Assembly (NCBI RefSeq): GCF_003627965.1
Contig: NZ_RBWE01000001.1
Coordinates: 265,525-329,524 of the forward strand
From: Desulfofundulus salinus
Lineage (GTDB): Bacteria > Bacillota > Desulfotomaculia > Desulfotomaculales > Desulfovirgulaceae
Length of the DNA: 64,000 nt
Reading direction: 5' to 3'
A program made the translations under genes and the position numbers. A model generated the notes under the pieces. That model saw nothing but the letters and a program-made list of their open reading frames with translations, ran no database searches and had not been told where the DNA came from. This document shows, in pieces, positions 16,671 to 24,269 of the stretch; positions within the stretch are counted from its first letter, which is position 1, and each line of letters opens with the position of its first letter.

Positions 16671-16762
16671 CGGACAGTGAAAATGTCACCTAAAAAATGC
16701 TTTATCTGGACTGAGAAAATGTCACCCACATAGATCGTTCATCTGGACTGAGAAAATGTCAC
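16671..16762 (+). repeat. IS-end-like direct repeats
   Basis: A 22-bp sequence containing CTGGACTGAGAAAATGTCAC occurs at 16704-16725 and 16741-16762, and a related copy (CGGACAGTGAAAATGTCAC) at 16671-16689. Multiple end-proximal repeats of this style are typical of the transposase-binding ends of IS21-like elements. No IS21 genes are present, so this is probably a leftover end. Confidence 0.5.
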
Positions 16763-16859
16763 ACCCCTGTTTTTAATAATGAGCCAATTGCGATGTTCGG
16801 AAGTAGAGATGAATAGGCCGTTTTAGGGCAGTGGCAAAAATATTTTACCCCGGCACGGG

Positions 16860-17138
16860 GGTGGAGTACGTATTCCTCTGGCAGAGGACCGGCGGGTCTT
16901 CACGCCCTTAGCGCGGTCCAGTTACAAATGGAAGACAACCTATAAGAAGCGTACGGCCGTGGAAAGGGTAAATGCCCGTTTGGATGAGGTCTATGGATTT
17001 GAAAAGCATTTTATCCGGGGCCTGAAAAAGATGAAGCTGCGTTGTGCACTGGCCCTGATGGTGATGCTGGCGATGGCCGTAGGCCGGTTACGACAAAAAC
17101 AAGGAATAAATTTGAGGAGCCTGGTAAAGGCGGCCTGA
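16860..17138 (+). pseudogene. C-terminal fragment of a DDE transposase
   Basis: An open frame without a proper start encodes about 92 residues typical of the end of DDE transposases: RRVFTPLARSSYKWKTTYKK, then RTAVERVNARLDEVYGFEKH, followed by LKKMKLR and a hydrophobic helix. The Glu of RTAVERVN would be the third catalytic acid. The rest of the enzyme is missing, so the copy is dead. It lies between direct repeats and IS-end-like sequences. 17139-17348 holds no recognisable gene. Confidence 0.75.
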
Positions 17139-17363
17139 CAAGGACCAATCGGAGAAATTGCACTACGGGAAGGGCGCCCCAAGGGGGTGTTAGGGTAAGT
17201 ATGCCCTTTGACAGGGGTAGTTAAGGATATATAAGCCATTAGCCCCAATATTAGGTTAATCTCCCTGTCCTGTGGCTTGGAAAACGTCCATGTCTGGTAT
17301 GGGCGTTAGCCTCCCAGAGGGCAAAAATGTTGACAACGCAAATAGCTCATTACATGGCAGGCC

Positions 17364-17392
17364 TTGACATTAGGGGTTGAATATGTTAGTAT
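17364..17392 (+). promoter_or_regulatory. promoter of the cold-shock gene
   Basis: TTGACA (17364-17369), 17-bp spacer, TAGTAT (17387-17392), giving a leader of about 50 bases. The -35 box adjoins the downstream copy of the 16-bp direct repeat. Confidence 0.75.
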
Positions 17393-17446
17393 TCACCTAC
17401 GTGAGTGTGCAGGCACCCACGGGATTTTATGCTGGGAGGAATGTTC

Positions 17447-17644
17447 ATGCAAGGAAGAGTCAAGTGGTTCAGCGCCGAGAAGGGTTACGGCTTCATTGAA
17501 AGGGAGGACGGAAAGGACGTCTTTGTCCACTTCTCGGCCATCCAGGAAGAAGGGTTCAAAACTCTGAACGAGGGACAACTCGTGGAGTTTGATATCGTCG
17601 AGGGTGCCCGTGGGCCTCAGGCTGCCAACGTTGTCAAGTTATAA
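17447..17644 (+). CDS. csp: cold-shock protein (CspA family)
   Basis: A 65-residue single-domain cold-shock protein that binds single-stranded RNA and DNA and melts RNA structure. It has [19 protein letters not shown] with RNP1 (KGYGFI) and RNP2 (VFVHFSAI); length is standard. The ATG at 17447 is chosen because GGGAGG lies 7 bases upstream; the ATG at 17441 would be too close. It is monocistronic: own sigma-A promoter and a strong terminator downstream. Confidence 0.95.
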   Translation: MQGRVKWFSAEKGYGFIEREDGKDVFVHFSAIQEEGFKTLNEGQLVEFDIVEGARGPQAANVVKL

Positions 17645-17658
17645 GAATACGGGAACAA

Positions 17659-17684
17659 ACCCCGGCCCGGTGGCCGGGGTTTTT
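17659..17684 (+). terminator. terminator of the cold-shock gene
   Basis: A 9-bp stem (ACCCCGGCC with GGCCGGGGT, 4-nt loop) runs into five T residues, 15 bases past the stop. Confidence 0.85.
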
Positions 17685-17705
17685 GGCATTTTTGCCAGGA
17701 GACAG

Positions 17706-17732
17706 GCAGGAATTACGGTTATTTTCGGGAAT
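17706..17732 (+). promoter_or_regulatory. possible sigma-H promoter of hpf
   Basis: GCAGGAATT, 11 bp, CGGGAAT resembles the sigma-H consensus (RNAGGAWWW, 11-12 bp, RNNGAAT) with one mismatch. In Bacillus subtilis the orthologue is driven by sigma-H and sigma-B, which fits stationary-phase induction. The assignment is tentative. Confidence 0.35.
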
Positions 17733-17770
17733 AATATAAATACCAGGGACCAGAAAGGAGAGGGTACCAG

Positions 17771-18295
17771 ATGAAAGTACAGGTACGGGGCAGAAACGTG
17801 GAAGTAACCAACGCCTTGAAGGAGTATGTGGAAAAGCGCCTGGGCAAGCTGGTGAAGTATCTGGATCTGATTGAAGAGGCGCAGGTAACCCTCACCGTGG
17901 AAAAGGATTCCCACCGGGTGGAAGTAACCATTCCCATCAACGGCATCATTTTGCGGGGCGAGGAAAGCACCGGAGACATGTACGCTTCCATCGACCTGGT
18001 GGTGGAAAAGCTGGAAAAACAAATCGAGCGCTATAAGGGCAAGCTGTTCCGCCGCCTGGGCCGCCAGAACATGGAGATGAAAGCCGGGGACAATAAGAAG
18101 GAGGAGGAAGACAGCCCCCAGGTTGTGCGTACCAAGCGGTTTGCCATGAAGCCCATGTCGGTTGACGAAGCGGTCATGCAGATGAACCTTTTGGGACACA
18201 GCTTCTTTGTCTTCTCCAACGCGGAAACGGAAAAAGTCAACGTGGTCTACCGGCGCAGGGACGGCAACTACGGCCTGATTGAGCCCGAGTTTTAA
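17771..18295 (+). CDS. hpf: long-form hibernation-promoting factor
   Basis: A 174-residue ribosome hibernation factor of the long type. The N-terminal RaiA/S30AE domain (~1-100; MKVQVRGRNVEVTNALKEYV) blocks the decoding site. A charged linker (~105-120) leads to the C-terminal dimerisation domain (~120-174; RTKRFAMKPMSVDEAVMQMN, HSFFVFSNAET, RRRDGNYGLIEPEF), which pairs two 70S ribosomes into 100S dimers. Shine-Dalgarno AAAGGAGAGGG precedes the ATG. It stands just upstream of secA, the usual order in Firmicutes. Confidence 0.95.
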   Translation: MKVQVRGRNVEVTNALKEYVEKRLGKLVKYLDLIEEAQVTLTVEKDSHRVEVTIPINGIILRGEESTGDMYASIDLVVEKLEKQIERYKGKLFRRLGRQNMEMKAGDNKKEEEDSPQVVRTKRFAMKPMSVDEAVMQMNLLGHSFFVFSNAETEKVNVVYRRRDGNYGLIEPEF

Positions 18296-18335
18296 AGGTT
18301 TTACCCTCTAGAAATCCGCTGGCAGCCGTCTGTAC

Positions 18336-18408
18336 TTGAAACCATCCCCGGCGGGTGCTACAATAATACCGGAGTTATTTTGGAAGAGGAACCTTTACGG
18401 TTCCTCTT
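18336..18408 (+). promoter_or_regulatory. secA promoter and leader hairpin
   Basis: TTGAAA (18336-18341), 17 bp, TACAAT (18359-18364). A 10-bp perfect hairpin follows in the transcribed leader (AAGAGGAACC at 18384-18393, TTTAC loop, GGTTCCTCTT at 18399-18408), ending about 20 bases before the secA start. The hairpin could be an attenuator or an mRNA-stability element. Confidence 0.6.
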
Positions 18409-18428
18409 ATTTGCGAAGGTGATTTTTG

Positions 18429-21068
18429 ATGCTGAAGTTACTGCGCAACTGGCTGGATGACAACGCGCGGGAAATAAAGCGTTTGCAGCGGACGGTAGAT
18501 CAGATAAATGCCCTGGAGGGGGAGATTTCGTCCCTTTCCGATGGGGATTTGCGCGCCAGGACCGGGGAATTCAAGGAGCGCCTGGCAAGGGGTGCCACCC
18601 TGGACGACCTCCTGCCCGAGGCCTTTGCCGTGGTGCGGGAGGTCAGCCGGCGGGTCCTGGGGATGCGCCATTTTGATGTTCAATTGATGGGCGGCATTGT
18701 CCTGCACCAGGGAAAAATTGCCGAAATGAAAACCGGTGAAGGTAAAACCCTGGTGGCCACCCTGCCGGTGTATCTCAATGCCCTTACCGGCCGGGGCGTC
18801 CATGTGGTTACGGTGAACGATTACCTGGCCCGCCGGGACAGCGAGTGGATGGGCCGGATTTACAAATTTCTGGGCCTTTCCGTGGGACTCATCGTGCACG
18901 GGCTGGACACGGCCGAACGGCGTAAAGCCTACGCCGCCGACGTGACCTACGGCACCAACAACGAATTCGGCTTTGACTATTTGCGGGACAACATGGCCAT
19001 CCACCCGGACCAGCTGGTGCAGCGGGAACTTTTTTACGCCATCGTGGACGAGGTGGACAGCATTCTCATCGACGAGGCCCGCACACCCCTGATCATTTCC
19101 GGCCAGGCCGACAAGGCCACCGATTTGTATTACACCTTTGCGCGCCTGGTGCCCAGGTTACAAAGGGACGTTGACTACACGGTTGACGAAAAGGCCCACT
19201 CGGTCACCCTCACCGAGGAGGGCGTGGCCAGGGTGGAAAAGATGCTGGGGGTGGAAAACCTCTATGACGACCAGCACATGCAGCTGACCCACCACCTGAA
19301 CCAGGCCCTGAAGGCCCATGCCCTGATGAAGCGGGACCGGGATTACGTGGTCAAGGACGGCCAGGTGATCATTGTGGACGAATTCACAGGCCGGCTGATG
19401 TTCGGGCGCCGTTACAGCGACGGCCTGCATCAGGCCATTGAGGCCAAAGAAGGGGTGCGGGTGGAGCGGGAGTCCCAGACCCTGGCCACCATCACCTTCC
19501 AGAACTACTTCCGCATGTACGAAAAATTGGCCGGGATGACGGGTACTGCGGCCACCGAGGCGGAGGAATTCCGCAAGATCTACGGGCTGGACGTTGTGGT
19601 CATCCCCACCCACAAGCCCATGATCCGCAAGGACCTGCCCGATGTGGTTTACAAAACCGAACAGGCCAAGTTCCGGGCGGTGGTGGAGGAAATTGCTCGC
19701 CGCCACGCCACCGGCCAGCCGGTGCTGGTGGGCACCATCTCCATTGAGAAGTCGGAGATCTTAAGCCAGATGCTCAAAAAGCGGGGCATTCCCCATCAGG
19801 TGTTGAACGCCAAATATCACGAAAAAGAAGCCGAAATAGTGGCCCAGGCCGGGCGGCTGGGGGCGGTGACCATTGCCACCAACATGGCCGGCCGGGGTAC
19901 CGACATCCTCCTGGGGGGGAACCCGGAATTCCTGGCCCAGGCCGAGCTGCGCCAGCAGGGGTACGACCCGGGCGACGACGATCCCGGGGTGCAGGAACTC
20001 TACCGGGTCACCCTGGAGAAATATAAGAAGATTACCGATGAGGAGCATGAGCGGGTGGTGGCCCTGGGCGGCCTGCACATCATCGGTACCGAGCGCCACG
20101 AAAGCCGGCGCATTGACAACCAGCTACGGGGCCGGGCGGGCCGCCAGGGGGATCCCGGCTCAAGCCAGTTCTTTATTTCCCTGGAAGACGACCTGATGCG
20201 CCTGTTCGGTTCGGAGAACATTGCCGGGATTATGGACCGGCTGGGCATTGAGGAAGACATGCCCATTGAGCACGGCCTGATTACCAAATCCATCGAGACG
20301 GCCCAGAAGCGGGTGGAAAACCGCAACTTTGACATCCGCAAGCACGTCCTGCAGTACGACGACGTGATGAACCAGCAGCGGGAAGTGATCTACCGCCAGC
20401 GGCGGCAGGTTCTCATGGGTGAAAACCTCAAGGAAGTCGTGCTGCAGACCATCGCCCAAACCGTTGAGCGGGCGGTGGACACCTACTGCCCCGAGGGAGT
20501 GCATGAGGAGGAGTGGGACCTGGCGGGGCTTTTGCATTATGCCGAGCAGCTCTTCCTCCCCGGCCACAAGCTTACCCCCGAGGACTTCACCGATATGGGG
20601 CGCCGGCAAATTGTCGAAGAGCTCAAGGAGAAAGCCCTGGCCGCCTACGAGGCCCGGGAGTCGGAGCTGGGTGCCGGGGTGCTGCGGGAGCTGGAGCGGG
20701 TCCTGCTGCTCCGCATTGTAGATGAGAAATGGATGGACCATCTGGATGCCATGGACCAGCTGCGGGAGGGAATTGGCCTCCGGGCGTACGGGCAAAAGGA
20801 CCCCCTGGTGGAGTATAAATTTGAAGCCTACGAAATGTTCCAGAACATGATTGCCAGCATCCAGGAGGACCTGGTCCGTTACATCTACCGGGTTAACGTG
20901 GTGCAGGCCCCCCAGCCGCAGCAGCGGCAGCTGGTGGAAAACCGCTACCAGGAGGAAGGCCCCCGGCAGCCGGTGCGGCGGGAACAAAAGGTGGGCCGCA
21001 ACGATCCCTGCCCCTGCGGCAGCGGCAAAAAGTACAAGAAGTGCTGCGGCCGGGCGGCGGCGGGCTAA
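18429..21068 (+). CDS. secA: preprotein translocase ATPase SecA
   Basis: An 879-residue motor that pushes precursor proteins through SecYEG. Walker A is MKTGEGKTL (~residue 100) and the DEAD-type motif is [20 protein letters not shown] (~205). The second ATPase domain has [17 protein letters not shown] and the arginine-finger region [15 protein letters not shown]. The C-terminal SEC-C zinc motif is [13 protein letters not shown] (~860). The ATG at 18429 is preferred over the TTG immediately before it. It is followed 30 bases later by prfB, the conserved secA-prfB pair. Confidence 0.98.
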   Translation: MLKLLRNWLDDNAREIKRLQRTVDQINALEGEISSLSDGDLRARTGEFKERLARGATLDDLLPEAFAVVREVSRRVLGMRHFDVQLMGGIVLHQGKIAEMKTGEGKTLVATLPVYLNALTGRGVHVVTVNDYLARRDSEWMGRIYKFLGLSVGLIVHGLDTAERRKAYAADVTYGTNNEFGFDYLRDNMAIHPDQLVQRELFYAIVDEVDSILIDEARTPLIISGQADKATDLYYTFARLVPRLQRDVDYTVDEKAHSVTLTEEGVARVEKMLGVENLYDDQHMQLTHHLNQALKAHALMKRDRDYVVKDGQVIIVDEFTGRLMFGRRYSDGLHQAIEAKEGVRVERESQTLATITFQNYFRMYEKLAGMTGTAATEAEEFRKIYGLDVVVIPTHKPMIRKDLPDVVYKTEQAKFRAVVEEIARRHATGQPVLVGTISIEKSEILSQMLKKRGIPHQVLNAKYHEKEAEIVAQAGRLGAVTIATNMAGRGTDILLGGNPEFLAQAELRQQGYDPGDDDPGVQELYRVTLEKYKKITDEEHERVVALGGLHIIGTERHESRRIDNQLRGRAGRQGDPGSSQFFISLEDDLMRLFGSENIAGIMDRLGIEEDMPIEHGLITKSIETAQKRVENRNFDIRKHVLQYDDVMNQQREVIYRQRRQVLMGENLKEVVLQTIAQTVERAVDTYCPEGVHEEEWDLAGLLHYAEQLFLPGHKLTPEDFTDMGRRQIVEELKEKALAAYEARESELGAGVLRELERVLLLRIVDEKWMDHLDAMDQLREGIGLRAYGQKDPLVEYKFEAYEMFQNMIASIQEDLVRYIYRVNVVQAPQPQQRQLVENRYQEEGPRQPVRREQKVGRNDPCPCGSGKKYKKCCGRAAAG

Positions 21069-21098
21069 AGTCATCAAACAACAAGAGGTGAACAGGTT

Positions 21099-22200
21099 AT
21101 GTACGCCGAACTGTCCCGGGAACTGGAAAACCTGGGTAAACGCATTGAAGAATTGAGGGTTTCTCTTTGACATTGCCCAAAAGGAAGAGGAAATAAAGCG
21201 CCTGGAGGAAGCCATGCTGGACCCGGGCTTCTGGAACGACCCGGAACAGGCCCAGCAGGTGACGCAGAAACTGGCCGCATTAAAGGACCGGGTCACCCGT
21301 TTTCAGGAACTGGCCCGGGCCCACGAGGACCTGGCCGTCCTCCTGGCCCTGGGGGAAGAGGAGGAGGACGAGGCGGTGGCCCGGGAGGTGGCCGGGGAGC
21401 TGAAGAAGCTGGCCCGGCAGGTGGAGAAGATGGAGCTGGAGGTGCTGTTGAACGGCCCCTACGACCGGGGGAACGCCATTGTCTCCCTCCATGCCGGGGC
21501 CGGCGGCACCGAAGCCCAGGACTGGGTGGAGATGCTCCTGCGCATGTACACCCGCTGGGCGGAGGAAAAGGGTTACCGGGTGGCCATCATGGATATGCTG
21601 CCCGGGGATGAGGCTGGCATAAAAAGCGTCACCTTTTCCGTGGCCGGACCCAACGCCTACGGCTACCTGCGGGCGGAAAAGGGTGTCCACCGGCTGGTGC
21701 GCATTTCCCCCTTTGACGCCGCCGGGCGACGGCACACCTCCTTTGCCTCGGTGGATGTGCTGCCCGAGGTGGAAGAGGATGTGCAGCTGGAAATCAGGCC
21801 CGAGGACCTGAAGATAGACACCTTCCGCTCCAGCGGGGCCGGCGGGCAGCACGTGAATAAAACCGAGTCAGCGGTGCGCATCACCCACCTGCCCACGGGC
21901 ATCGTGGTCCAGTGCCAGAGCGAGCGCTCCCAGATTGCCAACCGCAACGCGGCCATGAAGCTTTTGCGGGCCAGGCTTTTAGACCTGGAAATGAAGAAAA
22001 AGGAGGCCGAACTGGCCGCCTTGCGGGGTGAGCAGACGGAGATTGCCTGGGGCAACCAGATCCGCTCCTACGTCTTTCACCCCTACAGCCTGGTCAAGGA
22101 CCACCGCACCGGGGTGGAGGTGGGCAACGTCCAGGCGGTCATGGACGGGGAAATAGACGAGTTTATCTCCGCCTATTTGCGGCAGAAGGCAAAGGGTTAG
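21099..22200 (+). CDS. prfB: peptide chain release factor 2, with programmed +1 frameshift
   Basis: RF2 of 366 residues, recognising UGA and UAA. Codons 1-23 run from ATG 21099 to an in-frame TGA at 21168; reading then shifts +1 and continues from 21169 to the stop at 22200. The tripeptide anticodon SPF is in RISPFDAAG, and the catalytic GGQ is in [18 protein letters not shown]. Start and frameshift site are canonical for autoregulation: scarce RF2 favours the shift. Its final ~140 bases and terminator are repeated 8.6 kb downstream. Confidence 0.97.
21156..21171 (+). promoter_or_regulatory. RF2 programmed frameshift site
   Basis: AGGG (a Shine-Dalgarno-like stimulator) stands three bases after TTG and just before GTT TCT, followed by the slippery CTT TGA C. 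The ribosome slips one base forward at CTT-TGA, avoiding the stop. This is the classic sequence found in most bacterial prfB genes. Confidence 0.95.
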
Positions 22201-22228
22201 AACCAGTGCGAAGAGCACTGGTTTTTTA
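22060..22228 (+). repeat. prfB 3' end, left copy of a 169-bp direct repeat
   Basis: This segment (the last ~47 codons of prfB plus the terminator) recurs at 30657-30825, offset exactly 8,597 bp, with about five substitutions and no gaps. It is the functional copy, in frame with the rest of prfB. Confidence 0.9.
22201..22227 (+). terminator. prfB terminator
   Basis: A perfect 9-bp stem (AACCAGTGC with GCACTGGTT, 4-nt loop) with six T residues starts immediately after the prfB stop codon. Confidence 0.9.
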
Positions 22229-22296
22229 CAATTTTCCACAATTCCTTGATAATTTTTCCGCATTCCACCTGTATATTTTTAAGTGTGGCGCCACAT
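22229..22296 (+). promoter_or_regulatory. promoter/operator of the secreted repeat protein
   Basis: TTGATA (22246-22251), 18 bp, TGTATA (22270-22275), then a perfect 12-bp palindrome TGTGGCGCCACA at 22284-22295. Upstream of the -35 box is a direct repeat CAATTTTCC / ACAATTCC (22229-22245), a plausible response-regulator site. The whole arrangement is repeated upstream of the response-regulator gene. Confidence 0.6.
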
Positions 22297-22328
22297 ACAT
22301 ACTAAATATTTACAGGGAGGAATGAGTA

Positions 22329-23054
22329 ATGAACAAATGGAAGACGAGAATTATATCAACTGCCCTGGCATTGTCGCTGCTGGTTCCAGCTGCCGCTTTT
22401 GCCGGTAATGCCGTCACTGCCCGGAAGGATATGCCTGTTAAAAAGGGATTTGCCTACCACCAACGCTTTAACAGTGAGCAGCGCCAGCAAAATGAGCAAA
22501 AGCTGATGGAAATGGTTGGCAAGTATACTCCGGAAATTCTGGAAGAGTGGAAAAATGCCCTTGCTGAGCGGGAGCAATTAATGGGTGAGTTGAAGGAAAA
22601 GGCACCGGTGCAAAGGCAAAGACCTCAAATATCCGGTGAGGTGAAAGAAAAAGTCGAGGCCATCCGTAAAGATGTCGAGAACGGCAAGCTGACGCCGGAA
22701 CAGGCAAGGGAAGAGTTCAGAAAACTGGGGCTTGGCAGAGGGGAACCGCCCCAACTGCCCGCTGAGGTGAAAGAAAAAGTCGAAGCCATTCGTAAAGATG
22801 TCGAGAACGGCAGGCTGACACCGGAACAGGCGAGGGAGGAGCTCTTAAAGCTGGGGCTCGGTAAAGAAGGCCCGCGCGTGCCGGGACCCGGTTCGTCCCA
22901 GGCTGACGAAGAAAAGCAGTTGATGAATGAGTTTAGAAAAGCAGTGGAGGCCGGTGATGAAGCCAGGATTAAAGAGCTGCTGCCGCAGCTTTTGAAACAG
23001 CTGCAGGAAAGAAACAAGGGGCTGTCTGAGATGCTGTCGAAAACAAATCAATGA
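22329..23054 (+). CDS. secreted helical protein with tandem repeats (Spy/CpxP-like by context)
   Basis: A 241-residue exported protein: signal peptide (~1-25, ending AAAFAG), then an all-helical, highly charged body. Two near-identical units of ~38 residues (EVKEKVEAIRKDVENGKLT, then PEQAREEFRKLGLG) lie in tandem at about residues 100-135 and 140-178. The 'LTPEQAREE' motif recalls Spy/CpxP-type and SHOCT-like helices, but I cannot assign a family with certainty. It shares its promoter architecture with the downstream two-component system, so it is probably an envelope-stress target or accessory sensor of that system. Shine-Dalgarno AGGGAGG precedes the ATG. Confidence 0.6.
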   Translation: MNKWKTRIISTALALSLLVPAAAFAGNAVTARKDMPVKKGFAYHQRFNSEQRQQNEQKLMEMVGKYTPEILEEWKNALAEREQLMGELKEKAPVQRQRPQISGEVKEKVEAIRKDVENGKLTPEQAREEFRKLGLGRGEPPQLPAEVKEKVEAIRKDVENGRLTPEQAREELLKLGLGKEGPRVPGPGSSQADEEKQLMNEFRKAVEAGDEARIKELLPQLLKQLQERNKGLSEMLSKTNQ

Positions 23055-23091
23055 CAGGAAAATTTTGATAGCCCCACTGCGTGTTAACTAC

Positions 23092-23152
23092 AAAGGCACG
23101 GCGTTGTCCCATGCGGAAGCCCAGGGAGTTAGCGGGACAACGCCGTGCCTTT
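23092..23152 (+). terminator. very long hairpin after the secreted protein gene
   Basis: A perfect 19-bp stem (23092-23110 pairing with 23134-23152; arm ends AAAGGCACGG / CCGTGCCTTT) closes a 23-nt loop. The T-run after it is short (TTTCT), so it may act as a terminator or as an mRNA 3' stabiliser. Confidence 0.6.
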
Positions 23153-23153
23153 C

Positions 23154-23232
23154 TAAAGTAGATAAACCGGCCGGCCTTTTCGCCGGCCGGGCTGCAGGTG
23201 GATGTGATTGTCATGCTCATCATGCCCGGCCT
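23154..23232 (+). pseudogene. fragment of the sensor-kinase 5' end
   Basis: About 80 bases align with the start of the sensor kinase gene at 24285-24365 (shared stretch TGTGATTGTCAT then CTCATCATGCCC, with matching flanks), but with several changes and no usable frame. It suggests that the kinase/regulator region was once duplicated here and then decayed. A local GC palindrome (CCGGCCGGC / GCCGGCCGG) has formed within it. Confidence 0.55.
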
Positions 23233-23268
23233 GTACAGAAGCATATGATCACGAAAAACCGGTTTTCA

Positions 23269-23341
23269 CGATTTCCCACAATTCCTTGATAATTTTTCCG
23301 TAATCCACCTGTAATATATTAATTTAAGTGTGGTGCCACAT
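23269..23341 (+). promoter_or_regulatory. promoter/operator of the response regulator, duplicated
   Basis: Near copy of the control region at 22229-22296: TTGATA (23286-23291), 18 bp, TGTAAT (23310-23315), and the imperfect palindrome TGTGGTGCCACA (23329-23340). The upstream CAATTCC repeat is also kept. It implies co-regulation of the secreted protein and the two-component operon. The leader to the regulator start is long (~180 bases). Confidence 0.6.
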
Positions 23342-23520
23342 AATTGCTTAATATAAAGTAAAACATAACTTACCGGTTACGGGTTGAGCGGGAGATTGTT
23401 CTTGAAGCCCCTGGAAGCTGCCCAGGTAATGCCTGACCGGCGGCCAGTGAGGAGCGTCCTGGCCCGGCTTTTGGTATAATACGTGGTATAAATTACAGAA
23501 AAAGAGAGGGGGGCTGGCGC

Positions 23521-24198
23521 TTGTACCGTGTGTACCTGGTTGAAGACGAAGTAAACCTGAGCAAAATACTGGTTTCCTATCTGGAGAAAGAGGGCTGGGA
23601 AGTGCGGTCCTTTTACGATGGCCAATCCGCCCTGCAGGCCGTGGGAGAGCATCCCCATCTTTGGATTCTGGATATCATGCTTCCCGATATCGACGGGTAC
23701 CAGCTCCTGCGCAGCATCAAGGAGGTGTCGCCGGAGGTTCCGGTTATCTTTATATCGGCCCGGGATGCCGATCTGGATCGAATCATAGGCCTGGAGATGG
23801 GAAGTGATGACTACCTGGCAAAACCGTTTTCACCCCGGGAACTGGTTATTCGCGTACACCGTCTCCTGGAACGGGTTTACAAATCAACGCCAAAAAACTC
23901 ATTGATTAACCTGTGTCCCTATGTTCTGGATGAAGATAGGCGAATAGTTCTTAAGGGACAGGACAACATTGAATTAACGTCAAAGGAATTCGACCTTCTT
24001 TTATATTTTGCCAGACACAGGGGACAGGCCCTATCCCGGGAACAGATTATCAACCACGTATGGGGGGTGGATTACGTCGGCAGCGACCGGTCCGTGGATG
24101 ATCTGGTGCGACGCTTGCGGAAAAAAATGCCGGATCTCCGTATCGAAACCATCTATGGTTTTGGTTACAGGTTGAATGCTAATGAAGAATTTCGCTGA
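23521..24198 (+). CDS. OmpR-family response regulator
   Basis: A 225-residue two-component regulator. The receiver domain (1-118) has the acidic pair (VEDE), phospho-acceptor Asp in WILDIMLPDIDGYQ, conserved Ser in FISARD and Lys in YLAKPFSPRELV. The C-terminal winged helix (~130-225) has IELTSKEFDLLLYFARHRGQ and RSVDDLVRRLRKKMPD, ending in GFGYRL. The TTG start follows AGAGGGGGG. It lies 71 bases upstream of its kinase. The duplicated promoter suggests autoregulation together with the secreted protein gene. Confidence 0.92.
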   Translation: MYRVYLVEDEVNLSKILVSYLEKEGWEVRSFYDGQSALQAVGEHPHLWILDIMLPDIDGYQLLRSIKEVSPEVPVIFISARDADLDRIIGLEMGSDDYLAKPFSPRELVIRVHRLLERVYKSTPKNSLINLCPYVLDEDRRIVLKGQDNIELTSKEFDLLLYFARHRGQALSREQIINHVWGVDYVGSDRSVDDLVRRLRKKMPDLRIETIYGFGYRLNANEEFR

Positions 24199-24269
24199 TG
24201 GTAAAAAACTGCTGCCTCTTTAACTGCCGGTCGATAAATAACCTGTTATTGAACGCAGGATGATGCCTG

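Larger units (their letters stand above)
16650..17364 (+). repeat. 16-bp direct repeats flanking transposon relic
   Basis: ATTACATGGCAGGCCT occurs at 16650-16665 and again at 17349-17364. The second copy abuts the -35 box of the cold-shock promoter. Between the copies lie the transposase relic and IS-like repeats, so the pair may record an insertion or a local duplication. Confidence 0.6.

Noticed and set aside
20160-21296. 378-codon open frame antisense to the secA-prfB junction
   Set aside because: It spans two conserved genes and their gap; composition is that of a shadow frame.
22969-23244. Minus-strand open frames resembling each other at 23.0 and 24.4 kb
   Set aside because: The likeness is explained by the kinase-fragment duplication on the plus strand, not by real genes.
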